Below, piece after piece: positions 29,001 to 37,686 of a DNA stretch of 64,000 bases. The notes below the pieces were generated by a model. The model made no database searches, was not told the DNA's origin, and saw only the letters and a program-made list of their open reading frames with translations. The stretch's first letter is position 1; each line of letters starts with the position of its first letter. The DNA comes from Botryobacter ruber (GTDB lineage Bacteria; Bacteroidota; Bacteroidia; Cytophagales; Hymenobacteraceae): NCBI RefSeq assembly GCF_003347595.2, contig NZ_QCZK02000020.1:1-64000 (forward strand), written 5' to 3'. The position numbers were made by a program, and so were the translations under genes.

Positions 29001-29717
29001 TTTGTAGGCCCTGCCAAATTTATTGTCTACCATATTCTTCATTCTGGCCAGGTCTGTTGTATTATGGAGCAGGCCGGGGTGGCTGAATTGTCCTGTAAAC
29101 TCATAAACCGGAGGAGCTACAACGCCTGCAGCGGCCCGCAAAGCCTCCACCGAAGAAAAAGTTTTAACCCAGTCTACCTCATAGGAAATATCATTTGCTG
29201 CCAATTCTTCCTGTGTTAAGACTACATCAGCGACCTTAAACTGAAACAGGGATAGCACTGTGGGCTGGTCCAGCGGCAAAGTGGTAGTGCCTAATTTGCC
29301 TTTAGACAAATCCCAGTAGTAAATGTTACCTGTGGGCGTCTGAATAACAGTCTGGTTGTTATTGGTGTTGTTGTATGCACCCAGGCTGGTATCGAAAAAG
29401 CAATTAGAACGGGGCGGTTTATTCATTTTAACGGCAACAATAGGATAATCGCCGGCATGGAAAGTGACGCCACCTTGCTTCATAAAGTCACCTCTGTATC
29501 TTCCGGAGGTATTCGGTCCGGCCATGGTAACTACATATTGGCCATTGACTACTGCGCCTGTAGCCCCTGCGGTATTCGGTTTCCAGTTGTAGCTGTTGCC
29601 CGTTGAGAAATCATCGTTCAGGAGCCCCTCCTGAGCAAAAGCATTGCCCTGGAACAGGAGCAACGACATAAAGCAAAATAAATACGTAAAGTTGAAGTGT
29701 TTCATAATTTTGAACAA
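26004..29717 (-). CDS. Multidomain alginate-lyase-fold protein secreted by the type IX system
   Basis: 1237 residues (an ATG at 29705, MKHFNF, gives an equally good signal peptide). Order: signal peptide (1-29); a first domain (30-195) of the DDFSTG...GDYPIVAVKM...YEVDWVKTFSS type; alginate-lyase toroid (about 210-560) with GNWD 372-375 and ESNRDQPH 424-431; two further copies of the first domain (about 575-735 and 740-895); two bacterial-Ig/MBG-like repeats starting near YQYITFPALAEMKVGD and EQTITFAALTDRSLGE; a fibronectin III domain (about 1075-1155); and a type IX sorting domain (YPNPSKGDFQV to the end). The repeated domain probably binds glycan. Surface-attached or secreted endo-acting lyase is the likely role. 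Confidence 0.85.
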   Translation of the reverse strand: MFKIMKHFNFTYLFCFMSLLLFQGNAFAQEGLLNDDFSTGNSYNWKPNTAGATGAVVNGQYVVTMAGPNTSGRYRGDFMKQGGVTFHAGDYPIVAVKMNKPPRSNCFFDTSLGAYNNTNNNQTVIQTPTGNIYYWDLSKGKLGTTTLPLDQPTVLSLFQFKVADVVLTQEELAANDISYEVDWVKTFSSVEALRAAAGVVAPPVYEFTGQFSHPGLLHNTTDLARMKNMVDNKFGRAYKSYELLLLSDKSSATYTMKGPFENLSRQNGTVKTGVESDFMAAYYNALMWNITGNEAHALKSLEIIDAYSTTMKRIVDGDAELNGLYGFMLANAAELMRYTYTGWSQDKSQQTESMLRSVFYPVLQNFKPCSHGNWDIISMKAMMAIAIFSNDKTMYNKVINYFYHGEGNGSIDHYVVSEAGQLQESNRDQPHTMLALGSLAEMAEIGLKQGIDLYEASNNAIMRGYEYTAKYNLGNDVPYQTSYDYCEKNFPDYNPEAISSVGRGQFRAVFEIAYNHYVFRKSKEMPFTLEVLGKIGPEGAPFGADNPGYGSLFFYLNPEAEYECPTCEEPQNPNEGLLDDNFTTGTDGWKAVTAGSTAVSENGQLKVAIVTPVGGKGRGDMQKNGTTLHPGNYPILAIKMKKPQVVNMTLDTNLGAYGGGANKWTGKIGDDIYYYDLTKPFGGDKYLPTTIATTLQTFQFKVADITSGETNYTVDWVKTVKSLNDLLAFDPNTGLLNDNFTSSTDGWSPATSGATAVAENGQLKVTLAQASGKGRGDIKRNAGATLYPGNYPIIAIKLKNPAVVNITLDTNLGSFGNGSNRHTGKVGDNIYYYDMSKTGFGAGGTKLTDPTALTLFQFKVADITSGEANYLVDWVKTVKTVEELQNFIAPRYQYITFPALAEMKVGDEPFASATASSGLAVTYSSSNTGVATIVDGKINLVGAGTTTITVTQVGNNTTFYAAEAVSRTLTVVKREQTITFAALTDRSLGEADFDAGATASSGLAVSYTSSDATVATIVNGKVHLVGVGTTTITAAQEGNNAYHAATAVSQTLNVIDTTPPTVPIGLTSTKRKGRSVELIWQAATDNVGVTGYEVYLDGTLVATVTETSYITEYPIGNNMYVFTVKAIDAAGNRSAASEGDIVANGKAYASAAADGDVVLVYPNPSKGDFQVRVSTEETGTVSIYIYDSYGNLVTSTSDVKSTPVYEKAFRLLLVSKGVYSVKTVIGNTVITKSLLLE

Positions 29718-29819
29718 CCTTGTGTTTAAATTAAAATGATAGAATCTGAAATTATTTACTTTAGAAATGAATGGCTGCGTTCACCTGTTAACTAACATTA
29801 GTAATCAGCTGACATATTC

Positions 29820-29848
29820 ATAGAGTCTGATAAATAAAGGATTAGACA
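29820..29848 (-). promoter_or_regulatory. ECF-type promoter for multidomain lyase
   Basis: TGTCTAA (29848-29842), 16 bases, CTCTAT (29825-29820), 103 bases before the ATG at 29717. Confidence 0.75.
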
Positions 29849-29886
29849 ACTCCTACAAAAAAATTTAGCAGAGAGCTAAAAATAAA

Positions 29887-29918
29887 AACCCGGTAAGCCA
29901 ACAAAGACCTACCGGGTT
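29887..29918 (-). terminator. Terminator behind second beta-helix gene
   Basis: Perfect 9-base arms (29887-29895 with 29910-29918) and a 14-base loop, followed on the minus strand by TTTATTTTTA. Confidence 0.85.
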
Positions 29919-30023
29919 CAAATTACTTCCTCAACTAAGGGTTCAGTATATGACTGCAGCTGCCACCATTGCCTCTCCTCCTGATACTAGGGAGAAGAAC
30001 TAATTGCGGTGCTTACAGACTTC

Positions 30024-31415
30024 TTACTGTATCGCCCCGCCTGCTTTTGTAAGTTTTTTAACTGTATTGTTCTTGCCCTTGTTTTCCTGCACCGGGCCGC
30101 GTGTTGCGATGGTGCTGTTGCTGGCTTTCTCGCCGATAACTACCGGCATGGTGGTTTCGTTGCAAAAGGTTAGGTTCGCGGTTTCTCCCTCACCGTAGGG
30201 CGACATAGATTCGCCGTGTTCGGGATGGGTGTAGCCAATCAGGATGGGCAGCGGCTTTTTTCGGTTCTTTCCTTTCGCAGCTTTCAGGGTTACCGTGTTA
30301 TTGCTGCCCTGTATGGTCGCCAGCGCATGCACGTTCATATCCGACTCAGAAGGTACTACCTCCATCTCCACATGCACGTTGCTACCTTCTACAAACAGAA
30401 GCGGGCCGTAATTTGCATCGCCTTTGCAATTGATAACCACGGCATCGTTGCCTACCCAATAGGCACGCTCGGTGCCGATGGTGGTGCAGTTCTCCAGTCG
30501 GATGCCGCCGTTGGTTCTAAGCTCAAAACCGCCGCGGGTGTTTTTGGCCGTGCAATTTTTAAAACTGATGTTCTTGTTGTTATTATAGGTCCGGAAACCA
30601 TCTTCGCACAAAGATTTCATATAGCCAGGCGTCACAATGTATTCTCCTTCGCGGTTCTTGGTCCAGGTGCGGAATTGCACGTCAACAGCCGGACCGGAGG
30701 TTTCTTTCAGAATATCATCGGTAGACCGGGACTCTCCTTCCACGTAGCAATCTTCAAAATAAATTTCTCCCGCATTTTTCTGGATATAGAAACCATGGCC
30801 AAACGATCTCATGTAAAGCTTGCAACCATTAAGCCGCGTGTTACTCCCGGTAATAAGTACGCCACTGTGTTTCTGGTGCCTGATGACGTCTGGCCCTCCC
30901 TTTCCGAACAAGTCGCCGTAGCCGTAGGGAAAGGAGCCCCGAACTAAAAAATTAGTATTTCGCAGTGTGTTTCCAGTTCCGGCTATTTCCAGCAAAGCAC
31001 CGCCAGGAGAAGTTCCGTTGCCGATACAGGTAATATGAAGGCCGCTGAGTGTGTTGCTGTTGCCCGAAATAACGAACTCGCTTGTATGGATTGGTGGCTT
31101 GAGTGCTGTGCGCAGTTCCGTATCCACTTCCAGCTCCACTCCTTCCAGGTTAAACGCATTGTTACTGCCACTAAAGGTGATGAACTGGAATTCCTTCCGT
31201 TCGCGTCGTGCAGCCATGGTCTCCAGGGGCAGGTAGTCGGTGAGCTTGTACTTTCCAGGTTTCATGGTAACGGTGTTGCCGCTTTTCGCTGCATAATCTG
31301 CCAGCTCTTTCACGCTGGCAATGGTTACCTTCTCGGCCTGCGCCAGGAGCGGGAACGTTACGGCAACTATAAAGGTAATGAGGTGCAGGAAGATTCTTCT
31401 GTTTTGTTCTGTCAT
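30024..31415 (-). CDS. Exported beta-helix protein, paralogue of the protein at 3370
   Basis: 463 residues with a signal peptide (about 1-27, LLAQAEK). It begins with the KELADYAAKSGNTVTMKPGKY segment common to beta-helix lyases, then regular rungs (NNAFNLEGVELEVD, NTLSGLHITCIG, ISFKNCTAKNTRGG, IRLENCTTIGT). It shares GYGDLFG, a FGHGFYIQ strand and TDDILKETSG with the 613-residue protein at 3370-5211 but lacks that protein's N-terminal domain. Probably a polysaccharide lyase or related enzyme; catalytic residues are not assigned. Its unit has its own ECF-type promoter and terminator. Confidence 0.7.
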   Translation of the reverse strand: MTEQNRRIFLHLITFIVAVTFPLLAQAEKVTIASVKELADYAAKSGNTVTMKPGKYKLTDYLPLETMAARRERKEFQFITFSGSNNAFNLEGVELEVDTELRTALKPPIHTSEFVISGNSNTLSGLHITCIGNGTSPGGALLEIAGTGNTLRNTNFLVRGSFPYGYGDLFGKGGPDVIRHQKHSGVLITGSNTRLNGCKLYMRSFGHGFYIQKNAGEIYFEDCYVEGESRSTDDILKETSGPAVDVQFRTWTKNREGEYIVTPGYMKSLCEDGFRTYNNNKNISFKNCTAKNTRGGFELRTNGGIRLENCTTIGTERAYWVGNDAVVINCKGDANYGPLLFVEGSNVHVEMEVVPSESDMNVHALATIQGSNNTVTLKAAKGKNRKKPLPILIGYTHPEHGESMSPYGEGETANLTFCNETTMPVVIGEKASNSTIATRGPVQENKGKNNTVKKLTKAGGAIQ

Positions 31416-31513
31416 TTGATTATTTGATAAAAGCCATCTGTATGGCTAACTTTAAAGGATTGCAATACCGGTTATAACTAAATGAAAGTGTGGGTACAAT
31501 AACACCTATCATC

Positions 31514-31542
31514 ATAGAGTTATTGTAACCACATTTTAGACA
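31514..31542 (-). promoter_or_regulatory. ECF-type promoter for second beta-helix gene
   Basis: TGTCTAA (31542-31536), 16 bases, CTCTAT (31519-31514), 99 bases before the ATG at 31415. Confidence 0.75.
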
Positions 31543-31650
31543 GCCTTTAAAGATAATTTTGCAAGACGGCTGCTGCTTGCGTACCTACACCTCTTGAGAT
31601 GCTCAGGAATATTTTACGAGAAGCGCGTATTCAAAGCACTGATTAGCTTT

Positions 31651-33117
31651 TTACTTGAGTAAGTTTTCTGTATTCCTGTTTTCAGTATTTATAAAGGAAA
31701 CCTCCTCCACATGCTCGCCTACAAATAATCCTGCCATATCAGAGGTTTTATACCAGGCGGGCTTTCCATTCATTTTATCATGGATGATTTCTCCGTTTAT
31801 CTTCAGGTTTTCGAAAACGATTTTCTTTATTTTTCTTTCTTCGTTGTAACCTGCTATGATAGACAAGGTAGCATTGTTACCGGTATAGGAGATGTTTTTA
31901 AACAGTAAATTTTCAATTCCTTTTCCGGGTGCCGTACAGTATTTTGGATTGTAGAAAATTCTGATGTTGACGAGCTGGCCTTGCCGGAAATTCTCTATCC
32001 GAATATCCTCGAACCGGACGTTCCGAATCAGGTTATTATCTCCCCCATTGATAGCGAGGCAACCCTGGTAATCTATCTGCGCTTCTTTGTGGTCGAGGAT
32101 ATCAATGTTTACATAATTCAGATTCTCGATAACATCGGGATTAACTGAGTTGCCGTGAATACCGATAAAAATAGGATGCGCCACATCGGCCCAAAGGCTG
32201 GAGTTCTGCATTGTTATATTTTTGCTGCCGCCAACAAAGCCTTTGCGGGTGGCATACACGGTAGTGCAGTCGTCGGAGTTGCGGCAAAACACACCATCCA
32301 TTAGCACGTTGTTACTTGCAAATACATTCAGGCCATCGCCCCAGCCATAGTAGCTGATGCTTTTAATATTACGAAGCGTTACATTGTCGGAGCCACCTGT
32401 GGCGCATTGCGTTAAAAATATTCCCTCTACCAGCACATTTTGGGAATTGGCAATGTGCACCCCCATCTTCACCGTGTGCTCTACCATACCCCGGCCAATT
32501 ACCTTCACATCCCGCGCGTCGTGAATCAGCAGCTGTCCGCGTAATACGGCATCTCCGGAAATATAAACTGTTTTGCCGGATGGGACATTAAATTTCTGGT
32601 CCTTGAATTCATGTATGCCCGGACCAAAGAAGATAACATTGGGGTCGTTCTTTTTGGGAACGAACTCCAGCATGGGGTTGGCAAACAGATGCAGGTTATG
32701 GAAAATATCTCCGTTGACTTCAACGGAAAGGTTTCGGGGCTGGTCGAGCGTGAAAGTCAGGTTGTTCTTATCCACCTGATGCTGAATGCCGTAGGACAGC
32801 GGGCGAATCCTGGCCGTTTCTATGGCACCTTTGTTATAGGTAACCATCACTTCCACTTTACCCGAAAAATCAAACGAAGCCATGGAAGCATCTTTAACAG
32901 TGTGCTTGGCATTCACTACTTCATCCACCTTTACCAGGTACTCAGGAAGGTCCTGCCATTTCTGACCAGGTATCCGCACTTTCACAGTAAAATCATCATT
33001 CAACAAAGCACCTTTGGGAGCGGTGTAGGTTTGCAGTCTGGTTTGGGCCTGCACCGGGTTAGCTTTAACCAGAACCGTGCAGAAAACGAAAAGTAGTAAT
33101 AGCCGCATTGAACGCAT
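31651..33117 (-). CDS. Exported GH28-like beta-helix glycoside hydrolase
   Basis: Start chosen at ATG 33117 (MRSMRLLLLF), which gives a normal signal peptide and 488 residues; the frame is open to 33228 but that would overlap the end of the GH97 gene. An N-terminal beta-domain (about 25-170) precedes a beta-helix with GKTVYISGDAVLRGQLLI, VKVIGRGMVEH, a GWGDGLNVFAS turn and CRNSDDCTTVYATRKG. The paired DG and DD sites resemble the aspartates of GH28 polygalacturonases, though GH49-type dextranase relatives are possible. It follows the GH97 gene by 67 bases, with no terminator between, so both are probably one unit. Confidence 0.65.
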   Translation of the reverse strand: MRSMRLLLLFVFCTVLVKANPVQAQTRLQTYTAPKGALLNDDFTVKVRIPGQKWQDLPEYLVKVDEVVNAKHTVKDASMASFDFSGKVEVMVTYNKGAIETARIRPLSYGIQHQVDKNNLTFTLDQPRNLSVEVNGDIFHNLHLFANPMLEFVPKKNDPNVIFFGPGIHEFKDQKFNVPSGKTVYISGDAVLRGQLLIHDARDVKVIGRGMVEHTVKMGVHIANSQNVLVEGIFLTQCATGGSDNVTLRNIKSISYYGWGDGLNVFASNNVLMDGVFCRNSDDCTTVYATRKGFVGGSKNITMQNSSLWADVAHPIFIGIHGNSVNPDVIENLNYVNIDILDHKEAQIDYQGCLAINGGDNNLIRNVRFEDIRIENFRQGQLVNIRIFYNPKYCTAPGKGIENLLFKNISYTGNNATLSIIAGYNEERKIKKIVFENLKINGEIIHDKMNGKPAWYKTSDMAGLFVGEHVEEVSFINTENRNTENLLK

Positions 33118-33184
33118 CTGATGATTTTGAATTGATTTTGCAATAGTTTTGAAATAGGTTCCGGAACCTTCTCTCCCGCCTTCC

Positions 33185-35212
33185 TTACAGCGTTTGCTTG
33201 GGCAACTTCTTATACTGTTTTGCAGCATTGCCCGACACCGGCTCCAGATGGATAGCTGCTCCGCCGCTTGCTTTTAATTTAAACCGCAGTACGTCTTTTG
33301 CATCTACAAGGTATTTCTGCACCCCCACTTTTGTTTTGGTGGTAGCCTTATCGTCATCCACATAAATATGCGCCACATACTTCTGCTTCGGGTCTGCAAA
33401 GTTCAGGGGCACGCTCACCTGCCGGGCCTCGTTGTTAGTAATAGCGCCTACAAACCAGTTGTCTCCGCTGCGGCGGGCGGTAACGATATGCTCGCCAATC
33501 GCTCCGCTCAACACGCGGGTGTCGTCCCAGACGGTTTTTACCTTTTCGAAGAATTCGATTTCTGGCTCGCCGCCGTAATGCGCGGGGGTATCGTACCAGT
33601 ACATGTACTGCAGCGGGCTGTAGGTCACCACCGACAGGGCCAGCTGGTGCGCACGTGTGGTTTTGATGCGGTTGTTATAGTAGCAGATGGTGTAGTCGCC
33701 GGCACCAGCTATGTAGCGGGTGAAGGGCAGGATGGTATTATGGGTTGCGTCCGGCATTTCTTCATTTCCGCGGATACCTTCCTGCGTCATCAGGTTGGGG
33801 TAGGTACGGCTGAAACCAGTAGGGCGGTACTCGTCGTGAATGTTGACCATGAGCTTGTGTTCTGCTGCTTTCTTTACAGCCTCATGCATCCAGTTCGACC
33901 AGCGGTTGGAACCAATCTGCACAAACCCAAACTTAATGCCTTTCAGCCCCCACTTCTGGTATAGCGGAAAAAGCTCATCCATTTGCTGCACGAGGGCACG
34001 CTGATTGACATAAACGATGACACCAATGTTTTTTTCAGCTGCATACTTTGTGAGCTGCTCCATATCAATATCCCTGCTTTCAATTACTTTGGTGGCATCG
34101 GAAGCTACTTTCATTTCGGGACCGTACCAGCCGGCATCCAGGTGCACGTACTGCAGGTTGCGGGCATGCGCAAAATCCACACTTGCCTGCGCCTCCTTCA
34201 TGCTTAATCCGGAGCGGAACACTTTGCCCGGCTTTATCCAGGAGGTGTCTTTTAGCTTATTCTCCGGGTTCAGGTTTAAAATGAGGTAGTTATTCTGTAT
34301 TAAATCGCCTGGTCTTTCAGCTGCCATAACTACACGCCACGGCGTGGAATAAGGCGTGATGGCATCCACGTTATCATACATGGAAGCCTGGAGTGTGTTG
34401 GGTTTGGTGTCGCTCAGGCGAAACTTAGTTCTGGCGTAGTCCACCATTTCGGCTTCGGTTAACGATACCGTGAGCCCGTTTTGCAACGTCATGGTTAAAG
34501 GTCGCTCGCTTTCGTCTGTCCAGCCTTTGAGCGGCAGCAGGTTGTATGGCCCCTGTGCCCAGCGTTCGTGGTAGGCCATGGTGCCTTCGGGCATCGTAAA
34601 CTGGGTCTGCTCGCCGGTGATGTGCATAAAGAGCCCATTGTTATTTTCGGGGAAATGGTAGCGGTACGCCACGCCTTCGTTGTAGGCCCGCACCACTACA
34701 TGCAGCTGATAGCTTCTGCGGCGGTCGTAGGAAGTACCACCGTGGCCTTCAGCGGTGGCATCTCCGGCACCAAACTTTTCAAACTCCACTACCATTTCGT
34801 TGTAGTGGTCGCGGACGGTGCTGCGCTCCCCATAAACAGGCTTCCAGGAGGTGTCGTTGGAGGAGCGGCTTACGTTTTTCAGGTCCAGGTTTTCGCCCCA
34901 TAGTTGGCTGGGGTCGTTCTCGATGGCCAGTGCCGACTCGAATAGCTGATTTTCGACCAGCACACCCAGCTCCGACTCCAGAATAACGGGTTTGCCTTTA
35001 TAGCTGACCTCGTAATACATTTGCTTTTTACCGGCCGGTGAGGCTTTCTGGTAAAAAGTAAACGTGTAGTTCTTATCCGGGGAGGTAAGGCTATGGCGGG
35101 TGTTATCAATTACCTGTTGTGCCGAGACTGTTCCCCAAAACAGGAATCCACATGCAAACAGCATTATTCTGTTCCATAAAGCTCTGCTGGTTTTTCTGTT
35201 ACTCATAATCAT
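33185..35212 (-). CDS. GH97 family glycoside hydrolase, copy 1
   Basis: 675 residues with a signal peptide (about 1-31). The N-terminal beta-sandwich (SLTSPDKNYTFTFYQK, GERSTVRDHYNE), the central (beta/alpha)8 barrel (LQYVHLDAGWYGPE, GVIVYVNQRAL, GIKFGFVQIG, NIHDEYRPTGFSRTYPNLMTQEGIRGNEE) and a C-terminal domain are all present at normal GH97 length. GH97 enzymes cleave alpha-glucosides or alpha-galactosides; the barrel strand where retaining members carry KVDF reads KFGF. A second copy lies at 39018-40931. The unit has an ECF-type promoter 80 bases upstream and runs into the GH28-like gene. Confidence 0.92.
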   Translation of the reverse strand: MIMSNRKTSRALWNRIMLFACGFLFWGTVSAQQVIDNTRHSLTSPDKNYTFTFYQKASPAGKKQMYYEVSYKGKPVILESELGVLVENQLFESALAIENDPSQLWGENLDLKNVSRSSNDTSWKPVYGERSTVRDHYNEMVVEFEKFGAGDATAEGHGGTSYDRRRSYQLHVVVRAYNEGVAYRYHFPENNNGLFMHITGEQTQFTMPEGTMAYHERWAQGPYNLLPLKGWTDESERPLTMTLQNGLTVSLTEAEMVDYARTKFRLSDTKPNTLQASMYDNVDAITPYSTPWRVVMAAERPGDLIQNNYLILNLNPENKLKDTSWIKPGKVFRSGLSMKEAQASVDFAHARNLQYVHLDAGWYGPEMKVASDATKVIESRDIDMEQLTKYAAEKNIGVIVYVNQRALVQQMDELFPLYQKWGLKGIKFGFVQIGSNRWSNWMHEAVKKAAEHKLMVNIHDEYRPTGFSRTYPNLMTQEGIRGNEEMPDATHNTILPFTRYIAGAGDYTICYYNNRIKTTRAHQLALSVVTYSPLQYMYWYDTPAHYGGEPEIEFFEKVKTVWDDTRVLSGAIGEHIVTARRSGDNWFVGAITNNEARQVSVPLNFADPKQKYVAHIYVDDDKATTKTKVGVQKYLVDAKDVLRFKLKASGGAAIHLEPVSGNAAKQYKKLPKQTL

Positions 35213-35291
35213 CTATGTACTACTATTTTATTTAATTGTGCGCTGGCTACCAAATATGGTCTAAGCGAAAAATTCTGGACTTCTTTTCACT

Positions 35292-35320
35292 ATAGAGCGT
35301 TTGTTCGTTTGATTTAGACA
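35292..35320 (-). promoter_or_regulatory. ECF-type promoter for GH97/GH28-like unit
   Basis: TGTCTAA (35320-35314), 16 bases, CTCTAT (35297-35292), 80 bases before the ATG at 35212. Confidence 0.75.
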
Positions 35321-35357
35321 ATATACTGCTCCTTATTCAGCTTTGACTACAAAAAAA

Positions 35358-35388
35358 TCAGCCGATGCGCTGTAGCTGCACCGGCTGA
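35358..35388 (-). terminator. Terminator behind beta-L-arabinofuranosidase gene
   Basis: 7-base arms TCAGCCG/CGGCTGA (35358-35364 with 35382-35388) with a 17-base loop that can pair further, followed on the minus strand by seven U residues. Confidence 0.8.
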
Positions 35389-35415
35389 CCACGTTAAAAT
35401 AAAATCCTCTTTAAA

Positions 35416-37404
35416 CTACTTCTTTGAAAGCGGGCTCTTAAAGTCCCAGTACACCACGTACCGCTCGCGGTGCAGGTTATAGTAAGGTACCAGCATCACT
35501 TCTTTTCCTGTTTGAGTTGAATTGGTTTTAAAAGTTAAAGCCTGTCCTTTTACCGGCTTCAGCCAGTTATTTATTTTATCGCCGCTTGCCAGGAGCGTGT
35601 GCTCTAAGCTTTCCGGGATGTTGTAGTCGTAACCATAGTACTGGTAGGGGTCTGCAGGATTATGGTCTGGAGCTGTTCCCACCATTCCTTCTGTTCCCAT
35701 TTTCGCAGCTAAAATTACTGGTCCATACGCAATTGCTGCTTTGGAAGGGTTGTCATTAGCTGCCACTAAGCGCAGCGACATCGGGTAGGTTACCTCCACT
35801 CTGTCGCCATTCTTCCAATTGCGGCTCAAGGTGATGTAGCTGCCTGGTTTTTCGCTGATACTTACTTTTTTACCGTTTACTTTTACAGTCGCGCCAGAGG
35901 TCGCCCAAGATGGGTAACGCAGGTAGAGCGGCATGTTAATGGCATCTTTTGTCCGGATAGTTAAGCGGGTTGTTTCTTCTTCAGGGTAATTTGTTTCCTG
36001 AAGAATCTTCACGCCTTTCTCCTGCCAGTTCAGCTCGGAAGGGATGAACAGGTTCACGTACACCCCTTTGTTATCGTGGTAGTAAATGCCTTCGCCGTAC
36101 TTGGAGTGGCTCTCGAAACCGGAACCTACGCAGCACCAGAAGGATTGGTCGGGGGTGCTGTATAACCTGTAGGAGCCCGGCTTCATGGGTGTAAAATAAG
36201 TCACCATGCCGGTTGAGGGGTCCTGCTGTCCCAGGATGTGGTTGTAGAGGGCCTGCTCGTAATAGTCGGCATATTTTACATCGGGCGTCCAGGTGAACAG
36301 GTGGCGGGTCACCTTCAGCATGTTGTAGGTGTTGCAGGTTTCGCTTGTATTACCGGTCAGGTGCTCCGATATTTTGCCCGGCTCAAAGAAATGTTCTTTG
36401 TCGCTGTTTCCGCCATGGGCATAGGTATGGTTGCGGATAACGGTATCCCAGAAGAAGGTGGCTATAGTTTTTTGCTTCGGGTCGGCGGTGAGCTCGTAGC
36501 CGCGGGCTTCGCCTGTAATTTTTGGGATGACCGTATTGGCATGCAGTGGGTTCAGTTCATCCTTTTGGTTGGCCAGTGGGTCGAGTACTGCGTTGTGGTA
36601 GAACATTTCCGCCAGCTTTTTATGCTCCGGGTTACCGGTAATGGAGTACAGGTTATACCAGGCATCATTCATACCACCGAACTCGTTGCGGAGCATCAGG
36701 GCCAGCTGCTCTTTGGAAAGTGGCGAAAGCTTTTTGTAAGCCCAGGAGGCCATTTTGTTTTCAACATCCAAGGCTTGTTTGTTACCTATGTGCACGTATA
36801 CATCCGTGAAGCCTGCAAACAGCTTGTGCAGCGTGTACCAGGGCGCCCATACCCTTTTGCCTGCAATGTTCCGGTCGATGTAGTTTTGCGGATAAGCACT
36901 CAGGTAGCCGTCCTGATTCAGCACCTCCTGCACTTCGGCCAGACCGGCCACCAGGCTGTCTGCTTTGAGTTTAAACGCTTCGTTGCCGGTAGAAGCATAT
37001 TGCAGCGCCAGGCCAGACATGATATGCCCGATGCTGTGGCCACGCAATTCCATGTCCAGGGCTTCCCAACCGCCTAGCGGCTTTGGCATTTTGGTAGGAC
37101 TGTTCTTCTTATCTGTAAACATCCCTGCATTCACCCGGAAGCTGTGCAGCAGGCGCTCGTTCGGCAAGGACAGCAACCATTTGCCTTCCCGCTCCATATT
37201 ATCCTTAAACAGGCTGTTATGCACCCGCACATCTTTCAATTCGAAACTGTAAGCCTTTATAGGTGCCTTTACCGGAACTACCACTTTATCCTGATGCTGC
37301 CCCGGGTAGAGCGATTGGGCCACCGAATTGTCAGGCTGTAAAACCAGAAGAGATAAAACAAGGCATTTAACAGGAAGCGCTACTTTGAACAAGAATTGTT
37401 GCAT
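35416..37404 (-). CDS. GH127/GH146-type beta-L-arabinofuranosidase
   Basis: Start chosen at ATG 37404 (MQQFLFKVAL), giving 662 residues with a signal peptide; the open frame reaches 37524 but the extension is not signal-like. The DUF1680 (alpha/alpha)6 barrel carries the family zinc and nucleophile set: ETC with Glu355 and Cys357, and WCCVGSG with Cys424 and Cys425, plus Glu337 in SDKEHFF as a candidate acid/base. A beta-sandwich follows. It would remove terminal beta-L-arabinofuranose from the polysaccharide or its oligosaccharides. Its own ECF-type promoter and terminator make it a single-gene unit. Confidence 0.88.
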   Translation of the reverse strand: MQQFLFKVALPVKCLVLSLLVLQPDNSVAQSLYPGQHQDKVVVPVKAPIKAYSFELKDVRVHNSLFKDNMEREGKWLLSLPNERLLHSFRVNAGMFTDKKNSPTKMPKPLGGWEALDMELRGHSIGHIMSGLALQYASTGNEAFKLKADSLVAGLAEVQEVLNQDGYLSAYPQNYIDRNIAGKRVWAPWYTLHKLFAGFTDVYVHIGNKQALDVENKMASWAYKKLSPLSKEQLALMLRNEFGGMNDAWYNLYSITGNPEHKKLAEMFYHNAVLDPLANQKDELNPLHANTVIPKITGEARGYELTADPKQKTIATFFWDTVIRNHTYAHGGNSDKEHFFEPGKISEHLTGNTSETCNTYNMLKVTRHLFTWTPDVKYADYYEQALYNHILGQQDPSTGMVTYFTPMKPGSYRLYSTPDQSFWCCVGSGFESHSKYGEGIYYHDNKGVYVNLFIPSELNWQEKGVKILQETNYPEEETTRLTIRTKDAINMPLYLRYPSWATSGATVKVNGKKVSISEKPGSYITLSRNWKNGDRVEVTYPMSLRLVAANDNPSKAAIAYGPVILAAKMGTEGMVGTAPDHNPADPYQYYGYDYNIPESLEHTLLASGDKINNWLKPVKGQALTFKTNSTQTGKEVMLVPYYNLHRERYVVYWDFKSPLSKK

Positions 37405-37545
37405 GATAAAAATTTTAATGAATTTTATAGTGAAGTTGATGAACAGCTTCGAAATCGCTTCATATCTTGAAAAGAATCTGTTTTGCACCAGCCTCCACAC
37501 CCTCAGCCGCCCTATACCGGGCACCGGTGAAGAGTGTTCACATTA

Positions 37546-37574
37546 ATAGAGTTGTCCTAATATCAATTTAGACA
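37546..37574 (-). promoter_or_regulatory. ECF-type promoter for beta-L-arabinofuranosidase
   Basis: TGTCTAA (37574-37568), 16 bases, CTCTAT (37551-37546), 142 bases before the chosen ATG at 37404. The fact that it lies upstream of 37524 does not by itself decide the start. Confidence 0.75.
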
Positions 37575-37627
37575 AACAGGCTGGAATAAAAGTTGTTTAG
37601 TCCCATTTTTTCTACTTCCTGCCAACA

Positions 37628-37666
37628 AACAAAGCCTTCACTTCCTGGAGAAGCAAAGGCTTTGTT
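37628..37666 (-). terminator. Terminator behind GH88 gene
   Basis: Perfect 11-base arms (37628-37638 with 37656-37666) with an inner CTTC/GAAG stem. The following U-tract is interrupted (TTTGTTTG-like), so it is weaker than others nearby. Confidence 0.75.
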
Positions 37667-37686
37667 GAATTAAACTATCAGAGTTG

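Larger units (their letters stand above)
29718..30023. other. Intergenic region with promoter and terminator
   Basis: 306 AT-rich bases containing the ECF-type promoter at 29820-29848 and the terminator at 29887-29918. Nothing else is seen. Confidence 0.5.
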
